Source of the DNA: Leifsonia psychrotolerans
GTDB taxonomy: Bacteria > Actinomycetota > Actinomycetes > Actinomycetales > Microbacteriaceae
Assembly (NCBI RefSeq): GCF_013410665.1
Contig: NZ_JACCFM010000001.1
Location: 992,001 to 1,056,000 of the forward strand
Reading direction: 5' to 3'
Length of the DNA stretch: 64,000 nt
Shown here: in pieces, positions 62,562-64,000 of the stretch
Numbering within the stretch: position 1 is the stretch's first letter
Layout: every line of letters starts with the position of its first letter
Notes under the pieces: model-generated
The model's input: the letters and a program-made list of their open reading frames with translations, nothing else
Databases searched by the model: none
Told to the model about the DNA's origin: nothing
Position numbers and translations under genes: made by a program

Positions 62562-62634
62562 TGCCCCTGGTAGGAATCGAACCTACGACAAGCGGATTAG
62601 AAGGCCGCTGCTCTATCCACTGAGCTACAGAGGC
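62562..62634 (-). tRNA. Phage tRNA-Arg (anticodon TCT) with encoded CCA
   Basis: The acceptor stem GCCTCTG pairs with CAGGGGC, then discriminator A and an encoded CCA (62561-62559). The D-arm is GCTCAGTGGATAGAGC, the anticodon arm GCGGC-CTTCTAA-TCCGC, and the T-arm GTAGG-TTCGATT-CCTAC. It has the same anticodon and the same C31-U39 mismatch as the host tRNA split by this prophage. It lies 15 bases downstream of integrase on the same strand. Confidence 0.95.
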
Positions 62635-62649
62635 AACCAGAACAGATTA

Positions 62650-63525
62650 CTACGCCGCTACCTGATCGACGTTCACACGGCTCCCGCGGATGGGCACGAC
62701 GACGCGGGGGAGAAGCTCCATAGCTGCACGGATGCGCGGTTCGTCGGGCAGCACGTAGGCGCTCATCGATTGCCCGTCACTGTGGCGCAACGAGTGTTGA
62801 ACGTCGAGCGAGTCGGCGCCCAGTGCGAGCAGCGTGGTCCCGTGCCACTTCCTCATGTCATGGGCCTTGTGCTCAATGCCGGCGCGTTTGAATGCGGCGC
62901 AGAGGGTGTTGCTGACTGACTTGCCGCGCACGTGTTCGCCGTCGATAAGGCCAGGGAACCAGTGCCCATTGCGCGGGTAGCCGTTGTCGACTGCGTGTTG
63001 CCAGATGACCGAGTGCAGAGGTCGCCATACTTCCTTGCGCCCTTTCCCCTCGACAGTGAAGATGCGGCGCGACTCCCAGTCAATGCTCTCCCCGGCCACG
63101 GCGGCGATCTCAGACGCTCGCAGCCCTTGGTACGAATACAGCAACACCTTCATGATCGTGTGTCCGTAGATGCCGGAATCTAGTACGCGCTGAATGTCCG
63201 AGGTTCGCACGGGGTTTGGTTCGTGGCGTTCGGCGCGGGGCCGGGGGAGACGTGCGGCCGGGTTGTCCTGGCGAATCTCTTCATCCTGCATCCATGAAAA
63301 GAACGTGTGGAGACATGACCGGTAGTTCTGCTTTGTCTTGCCAGTAAGGTCGGCGCGCCCGAGGAATGTTACAAGCTGCATCTTGGTGATGGCCATCAGG
63401 GATTCAGCGCCGGTGTGGCGCAGCATGGCGCGCATGAAGATGAGTCGCTCCTTGACGGTGCGGTCGGTGCAGTTCTGTGCGCGCATGTAGGCGGCCCAGT
63501 AGGCGAGCAATGGTGCATCTTGCAA
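62650..63525 (-). CDS. int: Tyrosine-family integrase
   Basis: A 291-residue tyrosine recombinase. The catalytic residues are Arg136 (GLRASEI), His222 and Arg225 (HDMRKWHG), His248 (LRHSD) and the nucleophile Tyr257 (SAYVLP). The N-terminal core-binding domain covers residues 1-100. There is no long arm-binding domain, as in short actinophage integrases. The start is TTG with GGGGGA upstream. It ends VDQVAA, an Ala-Ala end that could destabilise it. It lies in the same orientation as the small ORF and the repressor tail at attR. Confidence 0.9.
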   Translation of the reverse strand: MQDAPLLAYWAAYMRAQNCTDRTVKERLIFMRAMLRHTGAESLMAITKMQLVTFLGRADLTGKTKQNYRSCLHTFFSWMQDEEIRQDNPAARLPRPRAERHEPNPVRTSDIQRVLDSGIYGHTIMKVLLYSYQGLRASEIAAVAGESIDWESRRIFTVEGKGRKEVWRPLHSVIWQHAVDNGYPRNGHWFPGLIDGEHVRGKSVSNTLCAAFKRAGIEHKAHDMRKWHGTTLLALGADSLDVQHSLRHSDGQSMSAYVLPDEPRIRAAMELLPRVVVPIRGSRVNVDQVAA

Positions 63526-63592
63526 GACTTCCCCCGGTTCGTAATGTTGTTGTCTTGACAGTACGGATTGCTTCGCCTTGCAGACAGCCCGA

Positions 63593-63862
63593 CTACTGGG
63601 GGTTGTGACCCTTGTGGGGGTCTGCGACCGCGCGCGTTAATATCGCATCATCTAGCTTCCGGTTGCACGCGGACGCGACGATCTCGAGCTTCTCGCGGGC
63701 TGAGTTCAACGAGCGAATGGCAATATCGATCTGTCGGATTGCGGCCCCAGCGTCGGCAGCCGTTTCTACGTCCCCTGATCCCATGGCATGTGCTGCATCG
63801 ACTGCATCGAGCGCATTCACCATGTCCCGGTAGACGGTGCCGGAGTACGGGTCGGCAGTCAT
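63593..63862 (-). CDS. 89-residue protein between repressor and integrase
   Basis: A soluble Ala-rich helical protein (MTADPYSGTVYRDMVNALDA, IRQIDIAIRSLNSAREKLEI). In the joined phage genome its ATG overlaps the stop of the long repressor form (ATGA), which places it in a repressor-orf89-integrase operon. It may be a recombination directionality factor or a regulator; no HTH is evident. In the prophage it is cut off from the repressor promoter. Confidence 0.65.
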   Translation of the reverse strand: MTADPYSGTVYRDMVNALDAVDAAHAMGSGDVETAADAGAAIRQIDIAIRSLNSAREKLEIVASACNRKLDDAILTRAVADPHKGHNPQ

Positions 63863-63978
63863 GCTGCACGACGCTTCGGGCCGGATACACTGGTTCTGCC
63901 GCGAGGGTGAGTAGCTACACCCCGTGACAGCCGCCTTTCACGCTCCTTGGAGATGTGAGAAACCGGGGCCTTGTAATC
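63859..63978 (-). other. Detached C-terminal extension of the viral-form repressor
   Basis: Read on the minus strand in phase with the repressor at attL, GAT is followed by TAC and 37 further sense codons (DYKAPVSHISKERERRLSRG, then VATHPRG... to GPKRRAA) and TGA at 63861-63859. The TGA overlaps the ATG of the next gene as ATGA. Joined through attP it would make a 125-residue repressor against 87 in the prophage. Confidence 0.8.
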
Positions 63979-63979
63979 T
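63968..63979. repeat. attR core
   Basis: GCCTTGTAATCT, the partner of attL 24370-24381 with one mismatch (G at 63973). The phage carries G here, which gives TAC in the repressor frame; the host carries C. Confidence 0.9.
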
Positions 63980-64000
63980 CTTGGTCGCAGGTTCGAATCC
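63974..64000 (+). pseudogene. 3' half of host tRNA-Arg(TCT), cut by window end
   Basis: TAATCTCTTGGTCGCAGG followed by TTCGAATCC gives the 3' anticodon stem, variable loop TGGTC and T-arm of the tRNA that begins at 24341. The phage bases to its left (GAAACCGGGGCCTTG) do not restore a 5' half. Confidence 0.88.

Larger units (their letters stand above)
24376..63979. mobile_element. Intact siphovirus prophage, about 39.6 kb
   Basis: The element is bounded by GCCTT-N-TAATCT core copies in a split tRNA-Arg gene. It contains integrase, repressor, replication, recombination, terminase, portal, MuF, scaffold, capsid, connector, tail tube, tail chaperone, tape measure, tail tip, endolysin and holin genes in normal order with no visible frameshift other than the programmed one. 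The gene order and small-gene cassettes resemble actinobacteriophages with siphovirus morphology. Nothing looks decayed, so induction seems possible. Confidence 0.95.

Overview
The window is high-GC actinobacterial DNA, most likely from the family Microbacteriaceae. The evidence is the fused his-trp-lgt-glt-pyk gene order, the HGxxPAAW and SCO4848-type small membrane proteins, and leaderless promoters of the form TAnnnT followed 6-7 bases later by the start codon. It has two parts: host chromosome (1-24340) and one essentially complete 39.6 kb siphovirus prophage (about 24376-63979), with the split target tRNA at each edge.

Host part. hisG (5' end missing), hisF, hisI, trpE, a Trp-associated membrane protein, an HGxxPAAW protein, trpC, trpB and trpA form a tightly packed amino-acid operon, followed by lgt, gltB-gltD and pyk. 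Next come an LtrA-family membrane protein convergent with a PAP2 phosphatase, and a TPP riboswitch controlling a YkoEDC-type ECF transporter plus a small P-loop kinase. The host part ends with a zincin-like metallopeptidase, tRNA-His, oligoribonuclease and a thioredoxin-fold protein.

Prophage part, left to right: immunity region (XRE repressor leftward, Cro-like protein rightward, operator repeats); early genes (HTH protein, antirepressor, small membrane proteins); a recombination module (SMC-like ATPase, RusA, PD-(D/E)XK nuclease); a DNA methyltransferase; a replication protein whose gene contains a candidate origin; SSB; a long train of very small, often cysteine-containing genes; tRNA and tRNA-like sequences; a palindromic divergent regulator pair; HNH, terminase, portal, MuF, scaffold, capsid, connectors, tail tube, frameshifted tail chaperones, tape measure, tail tip and collar proteins; M23 endolysin and holin; then leftward lysogeny genes (zinc ribbon, lipoprotein, tRNA-Arg, integrase, a small ORF).

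Main discovery. The attachment core lies inside the repressor gene. In the prophage the repressor stops after 87 codons at a TAG whose G (on the minus strand) comes from the middle anticodon base of the host tRNA-Arg(TCT). Rejoining the two prophage ends in silico gives TAC instead. The frame then stays open for 38 more codons, ends in Arg-Arg-Ala-Ala, and its TGA overlaps the ATG of the next gene (ATGA) in an apparent repressor-orf89-integrase operon. This matches the integration-dependent immunity known from some mycobacteriophages. Integration also splits the host tRNA-Arg(TCT) in its anticodon loop without rebuilding it, and the phage carries a complete tRNA-Arg(TCT) with encoded CCA 15 bases downstream of integrase, an apparent built-in replacement.
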